Shown here: positions 15,894-23,629 of the stretch, in pieces
How positions within the stretch are numbered: position 1 is the first letter of the stretch
How the letters are laid out: each line of letters begins with the position of its first letter
Assembly (NCBI GenBank): GCA_963842235.1
Contig: CAWJFT010000001.1
Location: 310,001 to 374,000, forward strand
From: JACDAN01 sp963842235
Lineage (GTDB): Bacteria > Actinomycetota > Thermoleophilia > Gaiellales > Gaiellaceae
Reading direction: 5' to 3'
Length of the DNA: 64,000 nt
The notes under the pieces: generated by a model
Database searches by the model: none
What the model saw: the letters and a program-made list of their open reading frames with translations, nothing else
Told to the model about the DNA's origin: nothing
Position numbers and translations under genes: made by a program

Positions 15894-17720
15894 GTGTGCG
15901 GAATCATCGGATACGTTGGACCCCGAGCGTGTAAGCCACTCCTCCTCCACGGCCTCGAGCGCCTCGAGTACCGCGGCTACGACTCGGCGGGGATCGTGCT
16001 CCGTGAGGACGACGAGCTGGACTATGTCCGCGCCGTCGGCAATCTCTCCCACCTGAAGGCAGCCGCGTTGCTGAACGGCTCCGAGTCGACGACCGGGCTC
16101 GGGCACACGCGCTGGGCGACCCACGGCCGCGTGTCGGAGGAGAATGCGCATCCACTCACTGGCTGCGAGGACGGCGAGCTCGCGCTCGTGCTGAACGGCA
16201 TCGTCGAGAACTACCGCGAGCTCAAGGAGTCGCTGGTCGCCGACGGGCACGAGTTCAACTCCGAGACCGACGCCGAGGTTGTCGCGCACCTGATCGAGCG
16301 CCACTACTCGGGCGATCTCGTCGATGCGGTCGAGAAGGCCTACAGCGAGCTCGAGGGGCACTTTGCCTTCGTCGTGCTGCATCACGGCCATCCCGATCTG
16401 CTCGTCGGCGCACGCCTTCAGTGCCCGCTCGTCGTCGGGGTCGGGGACGGCGAGATGTTCCTCGGCTCGAACGCCACGGCGTTCCTGCGCGAGACGCGAA
16501 ACGTGATGTTCCCCAACGACGGCGACGTCGTCGCGATCACGCCGGAGGGCGCGAGCTTCTCGCGGCCCGACGGCGGTTCCGTCGACCACGAGACGCTGGT
16601 GCTCGACTGGGACGACGAGAGCGCCGAGAAGGCGGGCTTCGAGACATTCATGCTGAAGGAGATCTACGAGCAGCCCGACGCCGTGCGCGAGACGATCGGC
16701 GACCGAGTCCGCCACGGCAGGCTCGTCCTCGAGGGGCTCGGCATGGTCGACGACGACCTGCGTGCGCTGCGCCGCATCGTGATCCTCGCCTGCGGGACGT
16801 CCTACCACGCCGGCGTCGTGGGGCGGTACGCGATCGAGGAGTGGGCGCGCGTCTCGGTCGAGCCGGACATCGCGTCGGAGTGGCTCTACCGCAACCCGGT
16901 CATTGGGCCGGACACGCTCGTGATCGGCATCTCCCAGTCCGGCGAGACGCGCGACACGGTGCACGCAATGAAGCTGGCCCGCGAGAAAGGCGCGCACACC
17001 GTCGCGATCACGAACATGATGGGCTCACAGATCACGCGCGAGGTCGACTCGACGCTGTTCACGAGATGCGGGCTCGAGGTCGCAGTCGCCTCCTCGAAGA
17101 CCTTTACGGCGCAGGTCTCGCTGCTCTTCCTGATCGCGCTGAAGATGGCCCAGGCGCGCGAGACGCTGCCGGCCGACGAGATCGAGTTCATCCTCGACGA
17201 GGCTTACGAGCTGCCGGCGCGGATGCAGCAGTTCCTCGACGGCGACCATCCGATCGAGGAGATCGCCCAGCGGCACTTCGACAAGCCGTTCTTCCTCTAT
17301 CTCGGCCGGCACATCGGGCTGCCGGTCTGCCTCGAAGGTGCGCTCAAGCTCAAGGAGATCTCCTACATCCCGACCGAGGCCTATTCGGCCGGTGAGATGA
17401 AGCATGGGCCGATCGCGCTGCTCGACGAGAACACGCCGGTCGTCTGCATCGCCACCGATTCCCACGTCTACGACAAGGTCGTCTCCAACATCCAGGAGAC
17501 GCGCGCCCGCGGCGCCCAGGTGATCGCGATCGCGACAGACGGCAACGAGGACATCCAGCATCACTCGGATGACGTGATCTACGTTCCGCGCACGCCGGCC
17601 TTTCTGCAGGCCGCGCTCGCGGTGATCCCGCTGCAGCTCCTCGCCTACCGCATCGCGCGCCTGCGCGGCCTGAACGTCGACCAGCCGCGCAACCTCGCCA
17701 AGACGGTCACGGTCGAGTAG
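15894..17720 (+). CDS. glmS: Glutamine-fructose-6-phosphate aminotransferase (isomerising)
   Basis: Makes glucosamine-6-phosphate from fructose-6-phosphate and glutamine, the committed step to amino-sugar precursors. 608 residues. The N-terminal nucleophile Cys follows the initiator in MCGIIGYVG, with HTRWATHG in the glutaminase domain. Two SIS domains follow (ACGTSYHAG, ISQSGETRDT, LEGALKLKEISYI), ending with NLAKTVTVE. GTG 15894 is fixed by the need for Cys at position 2. The stop codon abuts the convergent arfB stop with no gap. Confidence 0.95.
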   Translation: MCGIIGYVGPRACKPLLLHGLERLEYRGYDSAGIVLREDDELDYVRAVGNLSHLKAAALLNGSESTTGLGHTRWATHGRVSEENAHPLTGCEDGELALVLNGIVENYRELKESLVADGHEFNSETDAEVVAHLIERHYSGDLVDAVEKAYSELEGHFAFVVLHHGHPDLLVGARLQCPLVVGVGDGEMFLGSNATAFLRETRNVMFPNDGDVVAITPEGASFSRPDGGSVDHETLVLDWDDESAEKAGFETFMLKEIYEQPDAVRETIGDRVRHGRLVLEGLGMVDDDLRALRRIVILACGTSYHAGVVGRYAIEEWARVSVEPDIASEWLYRNPVIGPDTLVIGISQSGETRDTVHAMKLAREKGAHTVAITNMMGSQITREVDSTLFTRCGLEVAVASSKTFTAQVSLLFLIALKMAQARETLPADEIEFILDEAYELPARMQQFLDGDHPIEEIAQRHFDKPFFLYLGRHIGLPVCLEGALKLKEISYIPTEAYSAGEMKHGPIALLDENTPVVCIATDSHVYDKVVSNIQETRARGAQVIAIATDGNEDIQHHSDDVIYVPRTPAFLQAALAVIPLQLLAYRIARLRGLNVDQPRNLAKTVTVE

Positions 17721-18128
17721 TCACTCCGGCCGGCGGCGCCGCTGCTTCGTCTCGCTGCGGCGGCGCTTCTGCTGGAGACGGCGCTCGCGTGCCGCGGCCG
17801 TCGGCCTCGTCGGCCGCCGTGGGCGCTCGACTCTGAGCGCGTCGCGTAGCGAGTCGACGAGCCGTTCGATCGCCAGCTCGCGGTTGCGGGCCTGGCTGCG
17901 CTCGTCCTGGGCGACCGCTCTGAGAACCGAACCCGCGCGGCGCACGACACGCGCCTTCTGAGCCGGCGTCAGCGCCGACGACGCCTCGACGTCGAAGATC
18001 GCTTCGACCCGCGTCTCGGTCTTCTGGGCGTGCTGGCCGCCCGGTCCGCTCGACCGCGAAAAGCGGAGCTCGATCTCCGAAACCGGGATCGCCACCGTCC
18101 TGGTCACCCGAATAGACTCGCCGTCCAT
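17721..18128 (-). CDS. arfB: Ribosome-rescue peptidyl-tRNA hydrolase ArfB (YaeJ)
   Basis: Releases stalled peptides from non-stop ribosomes. The GGQ motif appears as SRSSGPGGQHAQKTETRVE (about residues 24-42) and a long Lys/Arg-rich tail (RRLQQKRRRSETKQRRRRPE) would enter the empty mRNA channel, both hallmarks of ArfB. Start options are ATG 18137, ATG 18128 or GTG 18107. The first two put the start within the CCATGG that also holds the divergent HAD-IIA start, so GTG 18107 is a realistic alternative. Confidence 0.88.
   Translation of the reverse strand: MDGESIRVTRTVAIPVSEIELRFSRSSGPGGQHAQKTETRVEAIFDVEASSALTPAQKARVVRRAGSVLRAVAQDERSQARNRELAIERLVDSLRDALRVERPRRPTRPTAAARERRLQQKRRRSETKQRRRRPE
18113..18118 (+). 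promoter_or_regulatory. -10-like box TAGACT for a leaderless HAD-IIA transcript
   Basis: TAGACT ends 8 nt before ATG 18127, so transcription would start at or next to the initiation codon. No clear -35. Confidence 0.3.
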
Positions 18129-18903
18129 GGCCGCCATTCTGCTGGACGTCGATGGGGTGCTTCAGGTCTCCGGCGTTCCGATCAGGGGTGCGCGGGAGGC
18201 CGTCCGGCAGCTACGGGAGAACGGCCACCGGCTCCGCTTCGTCACCAACAACACGACGCATTCGCGGCGGTCGCTCGCAGGTGAATTGCGCGATCTGGGG
18301 TTCGAGCTCGACGACGACGAGCTGCAGACGACCGCTCTCGCCGCGGCGCGGGAGCTGGCCGGGCGGCGGGTGCTCGCCATGACGATGGCCGCCGTTCTGG
18401 AGGATCTCGAAGGCGTGGAGCTGGTCGGCGAGGACGCCGACGCCGTCCTGCTCGGAGGCGCCGACGAGACCGAGGAGACGAATCGCGTCTTCTCGTACAT
18501 GAACCTCGCGCGGGCCTTCGCGGAGCTGGACGCCGGCGCCGAGCTCTACTGCCTCCACCGAAACCGCTGGTGGCAGACCTCGCGCGGGCCGCTGCTCGAC
18601 TCCGGCTGCTTCGTCGCCGGGCTCGAGTACGCCGCCGAGCTGGAAGCGACCGTCGTCGGCAAGCCGAGCACGGCCTACTTCGCGACGGCGGTCGAGGCGC
18701 TGGACGCCGAGCCGGAGCTCACGTGGATGGTCGGAGACGATCTCGAGGCCGATGTCGCCGGAGCGCAGCGGTTCGGCCTGCGCACCGCGCTCGTCCGAAC
18801 GGGCAAGTTTCGGCCTGACGAGCTCGAACGCTCCAGCGTGGCGCCCGACGTCGTCCTGTCGTCGGTCGCCGACCTCCCGTTCTGGCTTGAGGAGTCGCTG
18901 TGA
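18127..18903 (+). CDS. HAD-superfamily subfamily IIA phosphatase (NagD/LHPP-like)
   Basis: A 258-residue phosphatase with motif I LLDVDGVLQVSG, motif II FVTNNTTHSRRS, VVGKPSTAYFATAVEAL (substrate Lys) and motif IV WMVGDDLEADVAGAQRFGLRT. The C2-type cap lies between. Resembles the LHPP-type branch; the physiological phosphate ester is unknown. It overlaps acpS by four bases (GTGA) and heads the acpS-nnr-alr-cca run. Confidence 0.82.
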   Translation: MAAILLDVDGVLQVSGVPIRGAREAVRQLRENGHRLRFVTNNTTHSRRSLAGELRDLGFELDDDELQTTALAAARELAGRRVLAMTMAAVLEDLEGVELVGEDADAVLLGGADETEETNRVFSYMNLARAFAELDAGAELYCLHRNRWWQTSRGPLLDSGCFVAGLEYAAELEATVVGKPSTAYFATAVEALDAEPELTWMVGDDLEADVAGAQRFGLRTALVRTGKFRPDELERSSVAPDVVLSSVADLPFWLEESL

Positions 18904-19274
18904 CGAGAGTGGGGACCGACTTGATCGAGATCCAGCGCATCCGCGAGGCGCTCGAGCGGTACGAGGGCTTCAGGGACCGCTGCTTCACGCCCGCGGAGCA
19001 GGCCTACTGCGAGCGGCGTCCCAATCCGGCGCAGCATTACGCCGTCCGGTTCGCGGGCAAGGAGGCGGTCGGGAAGGCGCTTGGCTTCGGCGTCGCGCGC
19101 CTGTTCGCCTGGCAGGAGATCGAGATCGCCGGGCGGCCGAAGCCGTCCGTGCGGCTCTCGGGCCGGATCGAGGCCTGGTCGCGGCGGGTCGGAGCGGGCG
19201 CCATCGATCTCTCGATGTCTCACTCGCGCGAGCTCGCAAGCGCGGTCTGCGTGGTCGCCGAACAAGATGTTTGA
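18900..19274 (+). CDS. acpS: Holo-[acyl-carrier-protein] synthase
   Basis: Transfers the 4'-phosphopantetheine arm from CoA to ACP for fatty acid synthesis. A 124-residue AcpS: VGTDLIEIQRI at the N-terminus (Mg-binding Asp), RFAGKEAVGKALG (catalytic Glu/Lys) and LSMSHSRELASAV. GTG 18900 gives a GTGA overlap with the HAD gene; its own stop overlaps nnr by 8 nt. Confidence 0.92.
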   Translation: MTRVGTDLIEIQRIREALERYEGFRDRCFTPAEQAYCERRPNPAQHYAVRFAGKEAVGKALGFGVARLFAWQEIEIAGRPKPSVRLSGRIEAWSRRVGAGAIDLSMSHSRELASAVCVVAEQDV

Positions 19275-20574
19275 GCCGCTCTACACCGCCGCGGAGATGC
19301 GCGCGGCGGAGGCGGGCCACGACGTCGAGCAGTTGATGGAGCGGGCAGGTGGCGCCGTCGCCGACGAGATCCTCGCGCGCTATCCCGATGGACGCAGCTT
19401 CGCGGCTGTCTGCGGCAAGGGCGCGAACGGCGGCGACGGGCGCATCGCGGCTGAGCTCCTCCGCTCGGCGGGCTGGGAAGAGCGGTCGCTGGGCGAGGCC
19501 GACGTCGTGATCGACGCGCTCTTCGGCACCGGTTTCCACGGGGCGCCGAGGGAGGACGCCGCACAGCAGATCCGGGCCATGAACTGCGCCGGCCGACCGG
19601 TTGTGGCCGTCGATATCCCCTCGGGTGTGGATGCCTCGACCGGGGAGGTTCCCGGTGAAGCGGTGCGCGCCTCCCTGACGGTGAGCTTTCACGGGCTGAA
19701 GGTCGGCCATGAGGTGGCGCCGGGTCGGTTGTATGCCGGCGACGTCGTCGTTGCCGACATCGGCCTCGAGCCCGTCGAGACCGAGCACGCGCTCGCTACC
19801 CCCGCGATCCTCGAGCTGGTGCCGCGCAGGCAGCCGGGCGATACGAAGTACACCGCCGGCTCGGTGCTCGTCGTCGGCGGATCTCTCGGGATGACCGGTG
19901 CCGTGCGTCTGACCGCCGAGGCAGCGTTCCGCGCGGACGCCGGCTACGTGGCGGTTGCTGCTCCGCCGGAGTCGCTGCCCGTGATCGAGGCCACGTTGCT
20001 CGAGGCGGTGAAGCGTTCGCTCGACGACGTCTGGGAGGCTGCGGAGCGAGCCGGCTCGCTGGCGATCGGGCCGGGGCTAGGACGCGAGCGGCAGGAGCTC
20101 GTCCGGCGGCTGCTCGCGGAGATCGACCTCCCGGCGGTCGTCGACGCCGACGGGCTCTACGGCCTCGAGCCGGTCGAGCGGCGTGCGGCAACGGTGTTGA
20201 CGCCGCACTCGGGTGAGCTGGGCCGGCTGATCGGCGAAGAGGCTTCCTGGATCGACGCCCACCGCCTCGAGGCCCTAAGACGCGCTGTCGACCAGTTTCG
20301 CTGTGTCGTCCTCTTGAAGGGTGAGGGAACCCTGGTCGGGGCGCCGGGGGAGGGCCCGCTCGTCTGCGGTGGGTTCCCGGCGCTGGCGACGGCCGGAACG
20401 GGCGATGTCCTGACAGGCGTTGTGGCGTCGTTTCTCGCCAAGGGCATGGACGGCCGCCTGGCAGCCGCCGCGGCGGCGCGGGCTCACACGGAAGCTGCCG
20501 TGGCGGCGCCCCACAAGGCGGGCCTCGTCGCAAGCGACCTCTTCGAGACGCTTCCGAGCGTCCTCGATGCATAG
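19267..20574 (+). CDS. nnr: Bifunctional NAD(P)H-hydrate epimerase / ADP-dependent dehydratase
   Basis: Repairs damaged NAD(P)HX. 435 residues in two domains: an N-terminal YjeF_N epimerase (GKGANGGDGRIAAELL, DALFGTG, VDIPSGVDASTG) and a C-terminal carbohydrate-kinase-like dehydratase (VVGGSLGMTGAVRLT, VVDADGLYGL, LTPHSGELGRL, ATAGTGDVLTGV). The epimerase half looks shorter than usual, with a compressed region after LLRSAGW. It sits between acpS and alr with short overlaps, a common actinobacterial order. Confidence 0.9.
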   Translation: MFEPLYTAAEMRAAEAGHDVEQLMERAGGAVADEILARYPDGRSFAAVCGKGANGGDGRIAAELLRSAGWEERSLGEADVVIDALFGTGFHGAPREDAAQQIRAMNCAGRPVVAVDIPSGVDASTGEVPGEAVRASLTVSFHGLKVGHEVAPGRLYAGDVVVADIGLEPVETEHALATPAILELVPRRQPGDTKYTAGSVLVVGGSLGMTGAVRLTAEAAFRADAGYVAVAAPPESLPVIEATLLEAVKRSLDDVWEAAERAGSLAIGPGLGRERQELVRRLLAEIDLPAVVDADGLYGLEPVERRAATVLTPHSGELGRLIGEEASWIDAHRLEALRRAVDQFRCVVLLKGEGTLVGAPGEGPLVCGGFPALATAGTGDVLTGVVASFLAKGMDGRLAAAAAARAHTEAAVAAPHKAGLVASDLFETLPSVLDA

Positions 20575-21586
20575 GTCCGAGATCACGATCGACCTCGGGG
20601 CGCTGCGTCGGAACGTCCGCCGGTTGCGCGACGTACTGGCGGGCTCCGATCTGTGGGCCGTGGTCAAGGCGGATGCGTACGGCCACGGCGCCGTCGATGT
20701 CGCCCGGACCGCGCTCGAGGAGGGCGCTAAGGCTCTCTGCGTCGCGACCGTGGTCGAGGCGCTCGAGCTGCGGGACGCGTTTCGGGAAGCGCGGATACTC
20801 GTCATGGGGCCGACGGCGCGTCAGGAGGTCGCCGTTGCCCGGGAGGCACGGCTCGAGCTGGCGGTGCTCGACGGCCAGATCCCCGAGGGCGTCCCCGTGC
20901 ACCTCAAGCTGGACACGGGCATGGGGCGGTGGGGCCTCGCCGAGCTGCCCGAGCTCTCGGGCGAGATCGTCGGGCTGATGACCCACCTGGCGACGGCGGA
21001 TACGGATCTCGAGTTCGCCCGCGCGCAGGTCGCGCGCTTCGCGGAGGCGACGAAGGATTACGCCCACCTGACGCGGCATGTCGCGAACAGCGCCGCCGCG
21101 CTGCGGCTGCCCGAAGCTCGCTTCGACGCCGCCCGCTGCGGGGTGGCGATCTACGGACTGTCGCCGTTCGGCACGGATCCGGCGGAGGACGGGTTGGAGC
21201 CTGTGCTCGGCTGGCAGTCGGTACTCGGGCAGGTCAAGCGACTCGCGGCGGGCGAGAGCACCGGGTACGGCCGTCGTTTCGTGGCTCAAGGGGACACGTG
21301 GATCGGCATCGTTCCCGTCGGCTACGCCGACGGCTTCCGCCGAGACATGACCGGGACGGAGGTGATCGTCGAGGGCGAGCGGCAGCCCGTGGTCGGCACG
21401 ATCTCGATGGATGCGCTCGCCGTCAAGCTCGCCGAGCCGTTGCCGGTGGGAACACCGGTGACGCTGGTCGGCGCGGGGCTGCTCGCCGAGGAGCACGCTG
21501 CCGTCGCGGAGACAATCAACTACGAGATCGTCTCGAAGATCGACTCGCGGCCCATCCGGGCGAAGCGGACGGTCGTCGATGCTTGA
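20567..21586 (+). CDS. alr: Alanine racemase
   Basis: PLP enzyme making D-alanine for peptidoglycan. About 339 residues. The PLP lysine is K34 in AVVKADAYGHGA; other pieces are HLKLDTGMGRWG, ARCGVAIYGLSP, the catalytic Tyr region of the second domain (GYADGFRRDM) and GTISMDAL. Start ATG 20567 overlaps the nnr stop by 8 nt; the stop overlaps the cca start. Confidence 0.93.
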   Translation: MHRSEITIDLGALRRNVRRLRDVLAGSDLWAVVKADAYGHGAVDVARTALEEGAKALCVATVVEALELRDAFREARILVMGPTARQEVAVAREARLELAVLDGQIPEGVPVHLKLDTGMGRWGLAELPELSGEIVGLMTHLATADTDLEFARAQVARFAEATKDYAHLTRHVANSAAALRLPEARFDAARCGVAIYGLSPFGTDPAEDGLEPVLGWQSVLGQVKRLAAGESTGYGRRFVAQGDTWIGIVPVGYADGFRRDMTGTEVIVEGERQPVVGTISMDALAVKLAEPLPVGTPVTLVGAGLLAEEHAAVAETINYEIVSKIDSRPIRAKRTVVDA

Positions 21587-22631
21587 GCGGGCTCGCGCGG
21601 TGCTCGATGGCGAGGAGGCGTGGGTCGTCGGCGGCGCGGTTCGGGACGAGGCGCTTGGACGTCCGGTTATCGACCTGGACATCGCCTGCCGCGAGCCCGA
21701 GCAGGCCGCCCGGCGGTTCTCGAAGCAGGCGCGAGGGGCTCTGTTTCCGCTGTCGGAGCGGCATGGAGCTTGGCGGGTTGCGCTCGAGGACGGGCGAACG
21801 GTGGACTTCACGCCGCTTCGCGCCGGGATCGAGGACGACCTGGCGACTCGCGATTTCACGATCAACGCGGTTGCCATGCCCCTCGCCGGCGGCCAGCCCG
21901 CGGATCCGTTTGGCGGCCTGGCGGACCTGGAGCAAGGCATCCTGCGCGCGGTCCGGCCGACGATCTTCGAGGACGACCCGTTGCGCCTGCTGCGGGCGGT
22001 CCGGCTCGAGGACGAGCTCGGCTTTGGGCTCGACGAGGAGACGGCTGAGCTTGTCCGTCGGGACGCCACCCTGGTCGACCGGCCCGCCGGCGAGCGAATC
22101 CTGGCGGAGCTCGAGCGCTTGAGCGCCGGCGGGTACGAGCGACTCGACGAGCTCGGGCTGCTCGCGCTGCTCGGCGGGTCGCTGGAGCGCCTGCGGGGGC
22201 TCGGTGAGACCAGGCCGGACATGCGTCTGGTTGCGGTGTTCGGCCGGGAGCTGAAGCGGCTGCCGGTCTCGAACGAGCTCCGGCGCTATGCGCGCGCGCT
22301 GCTGCGCGCTGAACCGCCGGGCGACCTCTCCGCCCGGTCCGTGTATCGGTTCCGGCGCGACACCGAGCCGTGGGCGGTCGAGGCGGCGCGATTCGCCCGC
22401 GGCGGCGACGAGCTCGAGCGTGCGATCGAGGAGGCACGGGCGGCCGATCCCGCCGAACCGCTGCTCCGGGGCGACGAGCTCGGACTGCCTCCGGGGCCCG
22501 AAATCGGACGTCTGCTGGCGCTGGTCGAGGAGGAGCGGGCGGCGGGGACGATCTCGACGCGGGAAGAAGCGCTCGAGTTGGTGCAGCGCGAGACCGCCTC
22601 AGGCGCCGCTCGCGAAGTCACTGATCCGTGA
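21579..22631 (+). CDS. CCA-adding tRNA nucleotidyltransferase / poly(A) polymerase family protein
   Basis: A 350-residue class II nucleotidyltransferase. VVGGAVRDEALGRPVIDLDIAC holds the G-G-(A/S)-V-R-D motif and catalytic DxD, followed by DLATRDFTINAVAM and DDPLRLLRAVR (head and neck domains). It likely repairs or adds the CCA end of tRNA: the tRNA-Pro in this window has no encoded CCA. The protein ends without an HD phosphohydrolase domain. It overlaps alr by 8 nt and closes the operon. Confidence 0.85.
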   Translation: MLERARAVLDGEEAWVVGGAVRDEALGRPVIDLDIACREPEQAARRFSKQARGALFPLSERHGAWRVALEDGRTVDFTPLRAGIEDDLATRDFTINAVAMPLAGGQPADPFGGLADLEQGILRAVRPTIFEDDPLRLLRAVRLEDELGFGLDEETAELVRRDATLVDRPAGERILAELERLSAGGYERLDELGLLALLGGSLERLRGLGETRPDMRLVAVFGRELKRLPVSNELRRYARALLRAEPPGDLSARSVYRFRRDTEPWAVEAARFARGGDELERAIEEARAADPAEPLLRGDELGLPPGPEIGRLLALVEEERAAGTISTREEALELVQRETASGAAREVTDP

Positions 22632-22749
22632 CGCCCGAGTCAGACACTCGCGCGCCGGCGCTCAGTAGGCTCGCCGCGGGGAGGAGGCCGGGCGAACCGA
22701 ACCTAGACCACGTGGGGCAGCCGCCGGAGCACCGCCGCGGTCCCGACCG

Positions 22750-23280
22750 TCACTGCCTCCACTTGACGGTGCAGCCGACCGGCGGCGTCTCGCGCACCGG
22801 CGGTTCTCGCTCTTCGAGAAGCGCGTCGATCGCGTCCCGCAGATAGTGCCGTCCGACAGCGTCCTCGTCGCGGTTGTCGTCGATGGCGCCGTGGTAGACG
22901 AGCCGCCGGTCCGCGTCGAAAAGGAAGACCTCGGGCGTCCGGTCGGGCCCGTACCGGCGCGCGACGGACTGATCCTCGTCGTAGAGGTAGTCGAAGTTGA
23001 AGCCCTGCGCCTCGGCCCGCGCCTTCATCTCGTCGAAGGAGTCGGCTGGATGGCTCGTAGCGTCGTTGGAGCTGATGGCGACGAGACGGAAGCCGCGGTC
23101 GCCGTAGTCCCGCTGGATCGCCTTCATGCGCCCTTCCCAGCCCTGGACGTAGGGGCAGTGGTTACACGACCAGACGATCGCCAGGACGGGGATGTCGGCG
23201 TAGTCGTCGAGCGAGTGATCTCGCCCGTCGACGCCGGGCAGCTCGAAGTGGGGCGCTTCGGTCGCCATCGTCAAGCTCAT
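22750..23280 (-). CDS. Thioredoxin-fold redoxin (AhpC/TSA-like) with a CNHCPY motif
   Basis: A 176-residue soluble protein of the thioredoxin-family 'redoxin' group. WSCNHCPYVQGWEGRMKAI carries the two active-site cysteines, followed by LVAISSNDATSHPADS and RTPEVFLFDADRRLVYHGAIDDN (cis-Pro position). Likely a thiol-disulfide oxidoreductase or peroxidase; the partner is unknown. ATG 23280 overlaps the upstream small thioredoxin-like gene (ATGA), so the two are co-translated. Confidence 0.82.
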   Translation of the reverse strand: MSLTMATEAPHFELPGVDGRDHSLDDYADIPVLAIVWSCNHCPYVQGWEGRMKAIQRDYGDRGFRLVAISSNDATSHPADSFDEMKARAEAQGFNFDYLYDEDQSVARRYGPDRTPEVFLFDADRRLVYHGAIDDNRDEDAVGRHYLRDAIDALLEEREPPVRETPPVGCTVKWRQ

Positions 23281-23579
23281 CGCAATGCCTCCTCGATCTG
23301 TTCTCTGGTCGGGACAGGAGAGACGCGGCCATTCGGAAGGTTGTAGATGCGACACGAGAGTGAGGGAGGCTCGTTCTGGCCGGCCGGATCGACGTCGCGT
23401 CCATCGACGCGGATCGTCGGAGAGCCGGGAAAGCCGAGCTCCTGTGCCTCCTCCTGCGTTCGCACCTCACGGACGTGAATGGGGACGTCGACGCCGCGCC
23501 CGCGTAGCACCTCTTCGAGCAGCTCCCTCGCCTCTGGATGCGACGGGCAGCCTGCCCAGTAGAGAAAGTCGACGGTCAC
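23277..23579 (-). CDS. Short thioredoxin-like protein with a C-P-S-H motif
   Basis: A 100-residue protein with FLYWAGCPSHPEARELL at the N-terminus (Cys in a CPxH motif where thioredoxins have CxxC), then GFPGSPTIRVDGRDVDP (cis-Pro loop) and a second Cys in SLSCRIY. This looks like small thioredoxin-fold families in which the N-terminal Cys is replaced by selenocysteine in some relatives; here it is a normal TGC codon. Operon partner of the CNHCPY redoxin. Function inferred as thiol redox chemistry. Confidence 0.65.
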   Translation of the reverse strand: MTVDFLYWAGCPSHPEARELLEEVLRGRGVDVPIHVREVRTQEEAQELGFPGSPTIRVDGRDVDPAGQNEPPSLSCRIYNLPNGRVSPVPTREQIEEALR

Positions 23580-23629
23580 GGGACGAGGAGGTTACCCGCG
23601 CCGCTTCACGCCGCAGCGGCCTGGCGGCC

